From: JAYREN01 sp963663375
GTDB lineage: Bacteria > Acidobacteriota > Holophagae > Holophagales > Holophagaceae
Direction of reading: 5' to 3'
NCBI GenBank assembly: GCA_963663375.1
Contig: OY760195.1
Location: 2,294,001-2,358,000, forward strand
Length of the DNA stretch: 64,000 bases
Shown here: positions 55,405-64,000 of the stretch, piece by piece
Position numbering within the stretch: position 1 is the stretch's first letter
How the letters are laid out: each line of letters starts with the position of its first letter
The notes under the pieces: generated by a model
The model's database searches: none
Told to the model about the DNA's origin: nothing
The model's input: the letters and a program-made list of their open reading frames with translations, nothing else
Made by a program: the position numbers and the translations under genes

Positions 55405-57039
55405 CTACTGACCAGACCAGATGAGCACCGAACCATCCGGCAGTTTGAGTGCGCCATGGGCAGTCGGGTTCTCGGGAGAAAAGCTGCGCTTGGATTTCAT
55501 GGGGCCGCTGGGGGTGAGCGATTTTCGTTTCTGATCCCAGATCCAGACCTGGTCTGTGCCCTCGGGGTTGTCCTCGGAGCGCCCGCCCAGCACCAAGGCC
55601 CGGGCCGAATCCAGGCTGACGACCAGACTGTCCTTGAGGAGGTTGCCTGGCGGAAAGGGTGGATTGCCCGAAACGCGAGGCATGGGCTTGGCTCGTTTCA
55701 GCAGGGTGGCCAAGTTTTCCCGCCGGCCGAGGGGAGACAGATTGCCGGTTTTCGGATCCACGGCATCCACGATGGGCCCGACGGCGAGCACTTTGCCGTC
55801 CACGAGGACCAGGGCCTCGGAACCCGAGCGCAAGGCGCCGATGTATTGGCACTGGCGGGTGCGGGGATCCCAGCGTTCCAGGGCCGGGCCCCAGACGGCG
55901 GAACCCAGCACCAGGAGCTGGTTGTCCTGGAGAGGCACGAGCATGGGGGCCAGGTAGGCATTGGCCAGATGCCAAAGGGAACCGTTCGACGCGAGGAGCG
56001 CATTGGGATTCGCGACCTTCCGGGGGGCGGTGCTCCGCTCCGGGAGGTACAGCCCAGCGCCCGCCACCGTGGTCCAACCCGGCGAGGGGAGTTCCGAGGC
56101 CGGGAGTTTTCCGGCTTGGGTCGCGGTCTCCTTGACTGGATCGAGAAGCTCGAGGGTCTCCACCGGGGCGTCCGCGTTCTCGCCGAAGCCACCGAAGAGG
56201 GCGACCTTGCCCTCCGCGATCAGAGCCGCCTGATGGCGGGCCCGGGGCAGCAGGTTGACCTTCCAGGCGCTCCAGCGGCCCTTCCGGGGATTGAAGACCT
56301 CCGCGGGAAGGGCGGTGGAGAGGGGTTTCGACGGGGTCGGTCGACGCCAGCCGCGGCGCTCTTGCTGGGGGGCGGCGGGCCAGCCGCCGGTCACGAGCAC
56401 CCGGCCATCACCCAGCCGAAGCGCCTCGAAGAGCACGCGGGCATTGCCCAGGCTGCCCGTCGACTTTGGCGCCTTGGCCTTCTCGTCCCAGAGCCAGCAC
56501 TTGCCCTCCTGGCCGTCGATGAGCAGCAGGCCTTCTTCGGTGGGGATGGCCTGGGCCGAGAGGGAGAACTTGGCGTCGCCATTCAGGGGCTGGAACTTGC
56601 CGGTGCCGGGGTCCAGGATCTCCGCCGGTGCGGGGCTCTCCGTGCCCCCCACCACCACCAGTCGACCATCCTTCAGGAGCAGCGCCCGGTGGCCCTGCCG
56701 GGCCCAGGCCATGATCGGGCCGGGGCTGAAGCGCCGGGTACTCGGGTCGAACCATTCAGTGGTGCCGGCCTTCAGGCTGCCGCCGGTGACCAGGACACGG
56801 CCATCCGGGAAGAGGGTGGCCTGGAAATCCGTGCGGTTCTCCTGCATGGGACCGATGGCCCGACTGTGGCCATGCTCGAGGTCCAGCAGCTCGCCTCCGG
56901 CGCCCGCTGCCGGCAATTCCGGGAGCGTCTGACTGGGAGCCACCTTCACGGCGCGCTTGGTGAGCTTCTTGGGGGGCGCCGCGTGGGCCAGGCACAGGGC
57001 GGCGCAGGCCAGGAAGGCCGAAGAACGGTGGAATCGCAT
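55405..57039 (-). CDS. Secreted kelch-repeat beta-propeller protein
   Basis: 544 aa. Signal peptide MRFHRSSAFLACAALCLAHA, then repeated kelch-type blades with VLVTGGS, LVVVGGTES, VLVTGGW, ALFGGFGEN and ALVLGGRSE. This predicts a periplasmic or outer-surface beta-propeller. No enzymatic motif. Its ATG overlaps the stop of the oxidase gene (TGATG), so the two are coupled. Ligand unknown. Confidence 0.8.
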   Translation of the reverse strand: MRFHRSSAFLACAALCLAHAAPPKKLTKRAVKVAPSQTLPELPAAGAGGELLDLEHGHSRAIGPMQENRTDFQATLFPDGRVLVTGGSLKAGTTEWFDPSTRRFSPGPIMAWARQGHRALLLKDGRLVVVGGTESPAPAEILDPGTGKFQPLNGDAKFSLSAQAIPTEEGLLLIDGQEGKCWLWDEKAKAPKSTGSLGNARVLFEALRLGDGRVLVTGGWPAAPQQERRGWRRPTPSKPLSTALPAEVFNPRKGRWSAWKVNLLPRARHQAALIAEGKVALFGGFGENADAPVETLELLDPVKETATQAGKLPASELPSPGWTTVAGAGLYLPERSTAPRKVANPNALLASNGSLWHLANAYLAPMLVPLQDNQLLVLGSAVWGPALERWDPRTRQCQYIGALRSGSEALVLVDGKVLAVGPIVDAVDPKTGNLSPLGRRENLATLLKRAKPMPRVSGNPPFPPGNLLKDSLVVSLDSARALVLGGRSEDNPEGTDQVWIWDQKRKSLTPSGPMKSKRSFSPENPTAHGALKLPDGSVLIWSGQ

Positions 57040-58376
57040 CAAATGACCTTTCCCGGATTGAAGATGCCGTGGGGATCGAGGGCGCCCTTGATGGCGCGCA
57101 GGGCCTGGACCTGATAGGGATCGGAGAGCGCCAGGAAGGCATCGCGCTTGGCCAGGCCGATGCCGTGTTCGCCGCTCAGGGTGCCCCCCAGGCGGAGGCA
57201 AAGCCGGAAGAGCGCCATGAGGTGGGCGTCCCTCTCCGGGGCCGGACACTCCCCGGCGTGGAGGAAGTTCACATGAAGGTTGCCGTCCCCCAGATGGCCG
57301 TAGGTGACCAGGGGCAGGTGGAGCGCTTCCACGCCTTCGAAGAAGGCCCCAACTTGGCTGCGGGGCACCACGATGTCCTCGCTGACTTTTTTGGGAAACT
57401 GCTCCTTCAGCAGCACACTCGTTTGGCGGCGAATGGCCCACAGGGCCTCCCGCTGACGCGCATCGGTGGCGCTCTGGAGATCCTCGGAAACGGGGCCGAG
57501 CACTTCCATCACTCGTTCCAGGAAATCCTCGGAGGCGCAGCCCGGATCATCGAACTCAAGGAGGGCGAGGGCCTCACCGGGCATTCTCCGGGCCTCCTCG
57601 GGGCCGAAGCGCCGCAGAAGATCCAGCACCGTGGGATCCCAGAATTCGAAGGCACTGGGAAGGAGACCCGCTCCCACCAGCAGCGTGGGCAGCTCCAGGA
57701 GGGTGTGCCAGTCCCGGGCGGGGAGCAGGAGCGTGAGCCGTTCCGTGGGGGCGGGAATGAGCCGCACCGTGGCCCCCAGGATGATGCCGAAGATGCCTTC
57801 GCTGCCCACCAGGAGCTGGGCCAGGGCGGGTCCGGCATTGTTCTTGACCGTGGGAATGCCGAAGGTGTGGATCTCGCCATCGGCCATGAGGGCCTCCACC
57901 GCCAGCACCCAATGGCGCGTCATGCCGTACTTGCACGCCCCGGGTCCGCCCGCATTGGTGGCGAGACTGCCCCCAAAGGCGCACTGATCCCAGGAATTGG
58001 GGTCGGGGGGATAGAAGAGTCCCTGAGCGCTCGCGGCGGCCTTCACCTCTTTCAACAGGGCGCTCACGGGGGCCTGTAGGGCCAGGTCGGCCCGAGAGAC
58101 GCGGATCTCACCGGGCCATTCGTTCAGGTCCACGACCACGCTGCGCTCGGTGGGAACGCAGCCCCCGGCCTTGCCCGTGCCCGCGCCCCGGGGCACCAAA
58201 GCGAAGCCTTCGGTTCGGGCACGGCGGACCAGTTCCCGGAGGGCTTGGGGGCCGCGTGGCTTCACCATGGCGAGAGGAAAGGGCCCCTGGAGATGGGATT
58301 CGTCCCGGCGGTAGGCCTCCAGGGCCTCGGAGGCGAGGATCACGCTGGCCTGGGGGAGCTCCGGAAAGGGTTCCAT
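57039..58376 (-). CDS. FAD-linked oxidase (GlcD/lactate dehydrogenase type)
   Basis: 445 aa. FAD_binding_4 domain with VPRGAGTGKAGGCVP (PP-loop), DPNSWDQCAFGGSLATNAGG, and C-terminal FAD-oxidase domain with TYGHLGDGNLHVNF and GEHGIGLAKRDAF. Oxidises a 2-hydroxy acid such as glycolate or D-lactate. No separate FeS subunit nearby. I chose ATG 58376; the ribosome site is weak. Coupled with the kelch-like gene downstream. Confidence 0.88.
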   Translation of the reverse strand: MEPFPELPQASVILASEALEAYRRDESHLQGPFPLAMVKPRGPQALRELVRRARTEGFALVPRGAGTGKAGGCVPTERSVVVDLNEWPGEIRVSRADLALQAPVSALLKEVKAAASAQGLFYPPDPNSWDQCAFGGSLATNAGGPGACKYGMTRHWVLAVEALMADGEIHTFGIPTVKNNAGPALAQLLVGSEGIFGIILGATVRLIPAPTERLTLLLPARDWHTLLELPTLLVGAGLLPSAFEFWDPTVLDLLRRFGPEEARRMPGEALALLEFDDPGCASEDFLERVMEVLGPVSEDLQSATDARQREALWAIRRQTSVLLKEQFPKKVSEDIVVPRSQVGAFFEGVEALHLPLVTYGHLGDGNLHVNFLHAGECPAPERDAHLMALFRLCLRLGGTLSGEHGIGLAKRDAFLALSDPYQVQALRAIKGALDPHGIFNPGKVI

Positions 58377-58416
58377 GGCTTCATTTTGCCTGCATCCGAA
58401 CGGTTCTACCGATCGA

Positions 58417-59121
58417 TCATCCCACCAGGGTGCCGATGACATCCCCGTTGACTGCGGCGAGGAGGTTGCCGGGCTTGTTCATGTCGAAGATCAGGATGGG
58501 CAGCTTGTTCTCCATGCACAGGGCGATGGCGGCGGCGTCCATGACCTTGAGCCCCCGCTCCAGGACCTCCTGGTAGCTCACGCGGTCGTACTTGGTGGCG
58601 GTGGGGTCGGTGCGGGGATCGGCGGTGTAGACACCATCCACATTGGTGGCCTTCATCACCACTTCGGCGGCGATCTCGTTGGCCCGCAGGGCGGCGGCGG
58701 TATCCGTGGAAAAGTAGGGGTTGCCGGTACCCGCACCGAAGATGACCACCCGTCCCTTCTCCAGGTGGCGCACGGCCCGGCGGCGGATATAGCTCTCGGA
58801 GATCTTGGGCATCTCAATGCCAGACAGCACGCGGGTTTGGATGCCTTTCTGCTCCAGGGCGTCCTGGAGGGCCAGGGCGTTGATCATGGTGGCCAGCATG
58901 CCCATGTGGTCGCCCGTCACCCGATCCATGCCCTTGGTGGCCCCGGCGACACCCCGAAAGATGTTGCCGCCGCCGATGACCAGCCCAACTTCTATGCCTA
59001 GCTCGCGAATGGCCTTGACCTGATTGGCCACCATGGTGACCACGGCCGGATCGATGCCGCCCTTCTGCTCTCCCATGAGGGCCTCTCCGGACAACTTGAG
59101 GAGGATGCGTTTGTATTTCAT
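58417..59121 (-). CDS. pyrH: UMP kinase
   Basis: 234 aa. UMP to UDP with ATP. KRILLKLSGEALMG (ATP site), GLVIGGGNIFRG, TGDHMGMLATMINALAL and VDGVYTADPRTDPTATKY are standard PyrH motifs. ATG 59121 has CGGAG 5 nt upstream. 40 nt precede the oxidase gene; separated from plsX by a strong terminator, so it has its own promoter or readthrough. Confidence 0.95.
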   Translation of the reverse strand: MKYKRILLKLSGEALMGEQKGGIDPAVVTMVANQVKAIRELGIEVGLVIGGGNIFRGVAGATKGMDRVTGDHMGMLATMINALALQDALEQKGIQTRVLSGIEMPKISESYIRRRAVRHLEKGRVVIFGAGTGNPYFSTDTAAALRANEIAAEVVMKATNVDGVYTADPRTDPTATKYDRVSYQEVLERGLKVMDAAAIALCMENKLPILIFDMNKPGNLLAAVNGDVIGTLVG

Positions 59122-59148
59122 GGGAGCTCCGGGGTGGTTTGATTGTTT

Positions 59149-59179
59149 CAAAAAAAACCCCGGCACGGGACCGGGGTTT
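59149..59179 (-). terminator. Rho-independent terminator after plsX
   Basis: Minus-strand stem AAACCCCGG-TCCCGTG-CCGGGGTTT (arms 59171-59179 and 59155-59163) followed by a T-run to about 59151. 19 nt past the plsX stop. Confidence 0.9.
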
Positions 59180-59197
59180 CTTGGATGGGAAGCGGGT

Positions 59198-60250
59198 TCA
59201 GCGCCCTTCGCCAGCGGGCAGCGACGGTAGCATCCGGTGCAGGGACGCCTGGATGTGGTCGTTGACCCGGTGTTCGCAGGCGCGCAGGGCGGCCCGGATG
59301 GCATTGGCCACGGCCCGACCATCGCTGCGGCCGTGGCCGATGATGGAGACGCCCTTCACGCCCAGGAGCGGGGCGCCGCCGTACTCGGCGTAGTCCAGCT
59401 TCTTCATGAACTTCTTCATGGCCGTCTTGGCAAGGAGGCCACCGATCTTGGCCCGAAGGCTCTGATTGATGCTGTCCCTCAGGCCATGAAGGATGCCCTC
59501 GGCCAGTGCCTCGGAGGACTTCAGCACCACATTGCCAACGAAGCCATCGCAGGCGACCACATCGAAATTGCCGTTCCAGATATCCCGGCCCTCGGCGTTG
59601 CCACTGAAGTTGATATCGAGTTCCCGAAGGATATGAGCGGCAGCGCGGGTGGTCTCGTTGCCCTTGCTCTCCTCCTCGCCCACGCTGAGCAGGCCGATGC
59701 GCGGGCGCTCGAGGCCGAGAACCTCTTCGGCGTAGACGGCGCCCATGAGGGCGAACTGGGCCACATGTTCGGCCTTGGAGTCCACGTTGGCGCCCACATC
59801 CAGCAGTACCGTGGGGCGTCCCTTGATGTTGGGCATGACGCCCGCCAGGCAGGGGCGATCCACGCCATCGAGGGTGCCGATGACCATCACCGAGGCCACC
59901 ATGGCGGCACCGGTGTTTCCCATGCTGACCACGCCATCCGCCTTGCCCTCGCGGACAAGTTGGGTAGCGATTCGGATAGAGCTGTCCTTGCGATCCTTCA
60001 GCACCGAGGTCGGCTTGTCCTCCATGGTAACCACGGAGGCGGCGTGGACAATCTCCGTCCGCGTCGCCAGCTCGCCCACGAGGCCGTGGTGCTTGAGCAG
60101 GGGACGCAGCCGAGCTTCGTCGCCGACCAGGTAGAGGAACAGATCGTCGTGCTTCGCCAGGGCGATGCGCGCCCCGTCAAGGGTAGTGCGGGGAGCATGG
60201 TCGCCCCCCATCACATCCAGAGCGATGCGGTAGATCGGTTGGGATTCCAC
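59198..60250 (-). CDS. plsX: Phosphate acyltransferase PlsX
   Basis: 350 aa. Acyl-ACP + phosphate to acyl-phosphate for phosphatidic acid synthesis. IALDVMGGDHAP, SMGNTGAAMVASVMVIGTLDGVDRP, DVGANVDSKAEHVAQFA and VACDGFVGNVVLKSSEA are the family hallmarks. Last gene of the yceD-rpmF-plsX run, 10 nt after rpmF, with its own terminator. Confidence 0.96.
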   Translation of the reverse strand: MESQPIYRIALDVMGGDHAPRTTLDGARIALAKHDDLFLYLVGDEARLRPLLKHHGLVGELATRTEIVHAASVVTMEDKPTSVLKDRKDSSIRIATQLVREGKADGVVSMGNTGAAMVASVMVIGTLDGVDRPCLAGVMPNIKGRPTVLLDVGANVDSKAEHVAQFALMGAVYAEEVLGLERPRIGLLSVGEEESKGNETTRAAAHILRELDINFSGNAEGRDIWNGNFDVVACDGFVGNVVLKSSEALAEGILHGLRDSINQSLRAKIGGLLAKTAMKKFMKKLDYAEYGGAPLLGVKGVSIIGHGRSDGRAVANAIRAALRACEHRVNDHIQASLHRMLPSLPAGEGR

Positions 60251-60260
60251 CCGAGCGTCT

Positions 60261-60446
60261 CTATACGGTCTGCTGGGTCCGGACTGCCAGCTTGCCGCGA
60301 TAGAACCCGCAGGACGGGCACACGCGATGGGGCATCTTGGCTACGCCGCAGTTAGGGCAGGTGCTGGAGCTCATGGTGTCCAGGGCGTCGTGAGCGCGCC
60401 GGCGGTCACGGCGGGCGCGGGTGTGGCGTCGCTTGGGATTCGGCAT
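60261..60446 (-). CDS. rpmF: Ribosomal protein L32
   Basis: 61 aa. MPNPKRRHTRARRDRRRAHDAL is the usual L32 start; CPNCG and CPSCG form a zinc ribbon, so this is the zinc-binding form. Sits between yceD and plsX as in most bacteria. Confidence 0.96.
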   Translation of the reverse strand: MPNPKRRHTRARRDRRRAHDALDTMSSSTCPNCGVAKMPHRVCPSCGFYRGKLAVRTQQTV

Positions 60447-60474
60447 GGGTACCTCGGGGAAAAGTTTGCGGTTT

Positions 60475-60996
60475 TCAGGATTCCAGGTCGAGCTTTAACC
60501 CGGAGAGAGCCTTGGCGAGTGCGCTGGGTTCCGTGTGCGACTCGGGGGGGCAATTGCAGCGCCCCTTGTTCCAATTTTTACCACATCGGGGGCAGAGCCC
60601 CTGACATTCATCTTTGCAGACCGGATGCATGGGCACGTTCAGCATGAACTGTTCGCGCACCAGGGCGAGTTCGTCGATTTCGTATTCCGGCAGGAAGACT
60701 ACGTCCAGGTCCTGAGTGCCCAGGGCGTGGGAGCCGCGTGCCACCAAGTCGGCATCCTTGCTGCCGAGAAACTGGCTGGAGATCTCGAGATTCTGCTCGA
60801 AGGCTTCCAAACACCGGGAGCAGGCGCATTCCCAAATGGCCTCGCCCCGGACTTCGAGGAAGACGTCACTGCCGGAGGGTAGGGCGAAGAGCTGCCAGCG
60901 AACCTCCCGCAGTGCATCCTGCCCTTCCAGAGGCAGACGGGCCTCCTGGCCTTCGAGGCGAAGGCCTTCGGCGCCGAGCTTGGCCAGTTCGATCAC
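60475..60996 (-). CDS. yceD: YceD/DUF177 family protein
   Basis: 173 aa. CSRCLEAFE and LCPRCGKNWNKGRCNCPP are cysteine-pair motifs of DUF177; the acidic stretch EYEIDELALVREQFMLNVPMHPVC is the conserved core. Linked to 23S rRNA maturation and always next to rpmF. Start ATG 60996 overlaps the pilin-like stop (ATGA). Confidence 0.92.
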   Translation of the reverse strand: MIELAKLGAEGLRLEGQEARLPLEGQDALREVRWQLFALPSGSDVFLEVRGEAIWECACSRCLEAFEQNLEISSQFLGSKDADLVARGSHALGTQDLDVVFLPEYEIDELALVREQFMLNVPMHPVCKDECQGLCPRCGKNWNKGRCNCPPESHTEPSALAKALSGLKLDLES

Positions 60997-61460
60997 TTGG
61001 GCGCCTCGGGGGTGGGGGTGGCGCCTGCGGCCGGGGTGGAGGGCTGACTGGAATCGGAGTATTTGCCGGGTTCAATGGTGAAGGGGCCGAATTCCTCGGG
61101 ATGGCTAGGGTCGCCCGCGCATTTGAGGGTGTAATTGGCCTTGGTGGAGGTGCCCTCATAGGGCTGGCCCCAAGGATCCTTGGAAGGAGCGTTGGGGGGA
61201 ACGAAGTTCTCTTTAACCAAGGGAGAGTTGGCCTCGACCATGGCCTCGTAGCTGGCCAGATCCGGGAAATAGCCGTGCCTCAGATAGTAGTTGTCCAGCC
61301 CCTTGCCCACCGTTTCAGCGTTGTCCTTGGCCTTCAGGAACCGGGCCTGGGCCGTGTTCTTCTTGAACTGCACGAACCCGATGGTACCGATCACCGCCAG
61401 GATGGTCATGGCGACGAGCAGCTCGAGCAGGGAGAAGCCGGACTGTCGGGTGGTGCGCAT
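60993..61460 (-). CDS. Type IV pilin/pseudopilin-like protein
   Basis: 155 aa. Prepilin signal RQSGFSLLELLVAMTILAVIGTIGF: cleavage after Gly8, Glu+5 retained, N-terminal helix. Like GspG it ends its core with DPWGQPYEG. The C-terminus is a Pro/Thr/Ala-rich tail. Likely a minor pilin or type II secretion pseudopilin. Coupled to yceD by a 4-nt overlap, an unusual neighbour. A PilR-like regulator lies just upstream. Confidence 0.85.
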   Translation of the reverse strand: MRTTRQSGFSLLELLVAMTILAVIGTIGFVQFKKNTAQARFLKAKDNAETVGKGLDNYYLRHGYFPDLASYEAMVEANSPLVKENFVPPNAPSKDPWGQPYEGTSTKANYTLKCAGDPSHPEEFGPFTIEPGKYSDSSQPSTPAAGATPTPEAPK

Positions 61461-61555
61461 GGGAGCCCCACTAGGGAAGGTGAAACGTCAATCGGGCGAG
61501 GTACGCACCTGCCCGAGCATTTCAGTATGCCATTGGCGGCGGGATTTACAAGGAA

Positions 61556-63004
61556 TCATCCCTCGGGATCGCCCTCGGAGGGGGGCTTGGGGGGGTAATC
61601 CACGGGGTGGGGGAGGTTCGGCGTGAGGGCATCGGCGCCTCCCAGTTCCTGAATCCAGTAGCGGAGGGCGCGGAAGCTCATCCCCAACATGCGGGCAGCC
61701 CGGGTGCGGTTCCCGTCGCAGCGCTCGATGGCCCGGCGCAGCAGGTGGCTCTTGAGGGCCCCGAGGTAGGCCTCCAGGTCGAAGCCCTCGGGGGGGATGT
61801 CCAGGTGGAGACCCGGATGGCGCTCTGGTTCGCCTCCTCGGCCTTCGGCCTCCGCCAGGATGTTATCTGGAAAGAGATCCACCCCAATGGGGCCGCCTGC
61901 GTTCAGGGCCACGCAGCGCTCCATGAGGTTCTCCAGTTCCCGCACATTCCCTCGGAAACCATACTTGGCCAACACGGCATAGGCCTCGGTCGTGAGCGTC
62001 ATGGGCGGCTTGCCCAGCTTGCGGCAGAAGCGGAGGAGGAAGTGCTCCACGAGCACCGGGAGATCCTCGGGGCGCTCCCGGAGCGGAGGCAGCTCGATGT
62101 GCAGGATGTTGAGCCGGTAGTAGAGATCCTGGCGGAATTGTCCTCTCTCGGCCCGTTGCCGGAGATTCTGGTTGGTGGCGCCGATGACACGCACATCCAC
62201 GGGCCGCTCCTCGTTGGCTCCCAGGCGTCGGATGCGCCGCTCCTGGAGGACCCGCAGCAGCTTCACCTGGAGGGGCAGGGGCATCTCGCCGATCTCGTCC
62301 AGGAAGATGATGCCCCCCTGGGCCTCCTCGAAGAGCCCGCGCTTGGTCATGCTGGCGCCGGTGAAGGCACCCTTCTCGTAGCCGAAGAGCTCGGATTCCA
62401 GCAGGGACTCGGGCAGGGCGCCTACGTTGACCGGGACGAAGGGCCCCTTGGCGCGTTCCGAATAACGATGAACCAGCCGCGCCACGATTTCCTTGCCCGT
62501 GCCGCTTTCCCCCGTGATGAGTACCGTCGAGTCCGCCAGGGCCACCTTTCCCACCAGCGCCTGCACCTTGCGCATGGTGTCGCCCACCCCCACCAGGTCC
62601 CCGAGGTCGTGAACCACCGCCGAGGGGGGGGCATGCTCCATGAAGATTCCCCGCAGCACCTTGGTGAGTTCCTGGATGTCGTTCTTGGCCTTGGTGAGGA
62701 AATCCACCGCCCCCAGGTTCAAAGCCTGCACCGTGGTCTCCGTGGTGGCGAAGGCCGTCATGATCACAACCGGGATCGCGATGCCCTGCTCCTTCATCCA
62801 GATGAGCAGATCGATGCCGCTGCCGTCCTTCAGGCGCAGGTCCGAGACGATCGCATCGAAGCTTCGTTCCCGCAGCAAGGCCTTGGCGCCCTCGAGAGTG
62901 CCCACTGTCTCGGGACTGAATCCGTGGGGGGACAACCCTAACTGCAGTACCTCCCGGAAACTGGGCTCGTCTTCGAGGATCAGGATGGAGCGGGAGGGGG
63001 TCAT
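61556..63004 (-). CDS. Sigma-54 response regulator (PilR/NtrC-like)
   Basis: 482 aa. Receiver with Asp55; the conserved Lys105 is followed by Ala where Pro is usual. AAA+ domain with GESGTGKE Walker A, GAFTGA loop and LDEIGE; C-terminal Fis-type HTH (GNRTRAARMLGMSFRALRYWIQELG). Activates sigma-54 promoters; adjacency to a pilin-like gene suggests PilR-like control. No sensor kinase in the window. Followed by the pilin gene at 95 nt. Confidence 0.9.
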   Translation of the reverse strand: MTPSRSILILEDEPSFREVLQLGLSPHGFSPETVGTLEGAKALLRERSFDAIVSDLRLKDGSGIDLLIWMKEQGIAIPVVIMTAFATTETTVQALNLGAVDFLTKAKNDIQELTKVLRGIFMEHAPPSAVVHDLGDLVGVGDTMRKVQALVGKVALADSTVLITGESGTGKEIVARLVHRYSERAKGPFVPVNVGALPESLLESELFGYEKGAFTGASMTKRGLFEEAQGGIIFLDEIGEMPLPLQVKLLRVLQERRIRRLGANEERPVDVRVIGATNQNLRQRAERGQFRQDLYYRLNILHIELPPLRERPEDLPVLVEHFLLRFCRKLGKPPMTLTTEAYAVLAKYGFRGNVRELENLMERCVALNAGGPIGVDLFPDNILAEAEGRGGEPERHPGLHLDIPPEGFDLEAYLGALKSHLLRRAIERCDGNRTRAARMLGMSFRALRYWIQELGGADALTPNLPHPVDYPPKPPSEGDPEG

Positions 63005-63064
63005 GGGAAGCCGGGAAGGGTTGAGCGATGGGGGTGAGGCCCATGGTAGCGCCTGGGAGTCACT

Positions 63065-64000
63065 TCACCCAGCGTGCCAGCGCGCCGTGCGGCGAATCCC
63101 TTCCTGCAGCGATACCGTTTGTCTCAGCCCCAGCCTTTGATGGATGCGCTCGGTGCTCGGCACGTAGCGCTCAGGCTTCTGGCCTGGGGCCGCCTGACCC
63201 AGAATCTCGAAGGAGACGTCGAGTTCCTGACCCACCCGGGCGGCCAGTTCGCCGATGGAAACGGCTTCCTCGGAGCCCACATTGAAGGGGACGCCCGATT
63301 CGCCATGCACCAGCAGCTGCCACAGCCAGGCGGTAAGGTCGGTGGCGTAGAGATAGGAGCGGTAGGGCGTGCCATCTCCTTTGACGCGGATGGTTTTCCC
63401 GGCCAAGGCATCGCCGATGAAGTTCCCGATGGCGAAGTGGGTGTCGAGGGGCAGGAATGGGCCGACGAAGGCGAAACATCGGGCGATGCTGATGGGCAGT
63501 CCGTGTTGGTGGGCATGGATGCCGCAGAGGGTCTCTGCGGCGCGTTTGCCCTCTGCATAGGCCGATCGCGGATCAGCACAATCGAGCAGCCCATTCCAGT
63601 CTTCCGGAATCCGCTCCAGGTCGTGGGGCTGCCGCCCGTACACGGCGCCGGAACTCAGAAAGAGGCTACGGCCGACGGCCTTTTCGGTGGCGACCTCGAG
63701 AACGGCCCGGGTGCCGGAAACGATGGTGTCGAACATCAATTGCGGGTTCGCCGCCAGGAGTTGGACGCTCGCGTCCGTGGCCGCATGAATCAAGTGGGTG
63801 AAGGATCCCGCGAGGGCAGGAGGTTGACGAACGTCTCCCTGGACGAGGTGAATGGCGGGGGAATCACCCAGGTGCGGCACTTTCTGGCGAAAAGCCTCGG
63901 GATTCCGGGTCAGGACCACGGCCTCCAGATCGAGGTGGTGCCTCTGATTGGCGTGAACGAGGCTTGCCAGGAGCCAGGTGCCGATGAACCCGGTGCCACC
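63065..64000 (-). CDS. NAD-dependent epimerase/dehydratase, N-terminus beyond window
   Basis: The frame is open to base 64000; the first visible residues GGTGFIGTWLLASLVHANQ are the NAD-binding glycine motif, so about the first 10 residues are missing. Later LSSGAVYGRQPHDL, SAYAEGKRAAE (Tyr-x3-Lys) and FAFVGPFLPLDTHFAIGNFI fit the dTDP-glucose-4,6-dehydratase/epimerase group. It stands apart from the main polysaccharide locus. Confidence 0.85.
   Translation of the reverse strand, partial: GGTGFIGTWLLASLVHANQRHHLDLEAVVLTRNPEAFRQKVPHLGDSPAIHLVQGDVRQPPALAGSFTHLIHAATDASVQLLAANPQLMFDTIVSGTRAVLEVATEKAVGRSLFLSSGAVYGRQPHDLERIPEDWNGLLDCADPRSAYAEGKRAAETLCGIHAHQHGLPISIARCFAFVGPFLPLDTHFAIGNFIGDALAGKTIRVKGDGTPYRSYLYATDLTAWLWQLLVHGESGVPFNVGSEEAVSIGELAARVGQELDVSFEILGQAAPGQKPERYVPSTERIHQRLGLRQTVSLQEGIRRTARWHAG

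Noticed and set aside
55456..57114. Long open frame (552 codons) antisense to the kelch-like gene
   Set aside because: Same shadow effect; the minus-strand gene has a signal peptide, repeats and a ribosome site.
61461..61555. Possible sigma-54 promoter before the pilin-like gene (TGGCAT ... TGC)
   Set aside because: The GG and GC elements are 11 rather than 10 bp apart.

Overview
This window is about 63% GC and reads like a Gram-negative chromosome. An Oar-like TonB receptor start, frequent sigma-54 activators, a Wza/Wzb/Wzc export system and the style of the housekeeping genes (pdp, pyrH, plsX, rpmF) suggest an acidobacterium of the Holophaga/Geothrix type. That placement is my inference from gene style; no rRNA or other marker is present.

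Regions. (1) 1-2632: the start of a TonB receptor, a pyrimidine-nucleoside phosphorylase and a membrane-anchored TPR-like protein. (2) 2633-19734: a tRNA-Phe gene carrying a 17-kb integrative element. A 53-bp direct repeat (2660-2712 and 19682-19734) marks attL and attR, with a tyrosine integrase next to attR. The element carries a 360-aa/HicA-like gene pair, an unassigned lipoprotein operon, an Mrr-type nuclease, an XRE regulator, two tandem inverted-repeat-bounded units, an MmeI-like restriction-modification fusion, an Xis-like protein, a prim-pol protein, and a mutagenic-repair cassette (SRAP protease-like, imuB, dnaE2). (3) 20028-48110: a large exopolysaccharide/capsule locus. It holds a CapD-like dehydratase, an aminotransferase, four GT4 glycosyltransferases, two hexapeptide acyltransferases, a deacetylase, a UDP-sugar dehydrogenase with two WbpP/TviC-type epimerases, a flippase, an ATP-grasp ligase, a Wzy/WaaL-type protein, and Wzc, Wzb and Wza. 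Embedded in it is a two-component pair (sensor plus sigma-54 activator) directly before a near-consensus sigma-54 promoter and a 968-aa Ig-repeat/beta-helix surface protein. A PilZ protein adds possible c-di-GMP input. (4) 48112-64000: mostly housekeeping and transport genes. These are an MFS transporter, a small operon with a perfect 20-bp inverted-repeat operator, ornithine carbamoyltransferase, an exported Rossmann protein, an AAA/MFS-like transporter, GDPD, a kelch-like protein, a GlcD-like oxidase, pyrH, plsX-rpmF-yceD, a pilin-like protein, a PilR-like regulator and a partial epimerase.

How it fits together. The island combines DNA defence (Mrr nuclease, R-M fusion, possible toxin pair) with error-prone lesion tolerance, so it can protect and mutate its host. 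The polysaccharide locus could supply a uronic-acid-containing polymer: the dehydrogenase and epimerases make the acidic sugar, the ATP-grasp protein may attach an amino acid, the flippase and polymerase assemble the chain, and Wzc/Wzb/Wza control chain length and export. The sigma-54 circuit within it appears to switch on a secreted beta-helix protein that could bind or trim this polymer.
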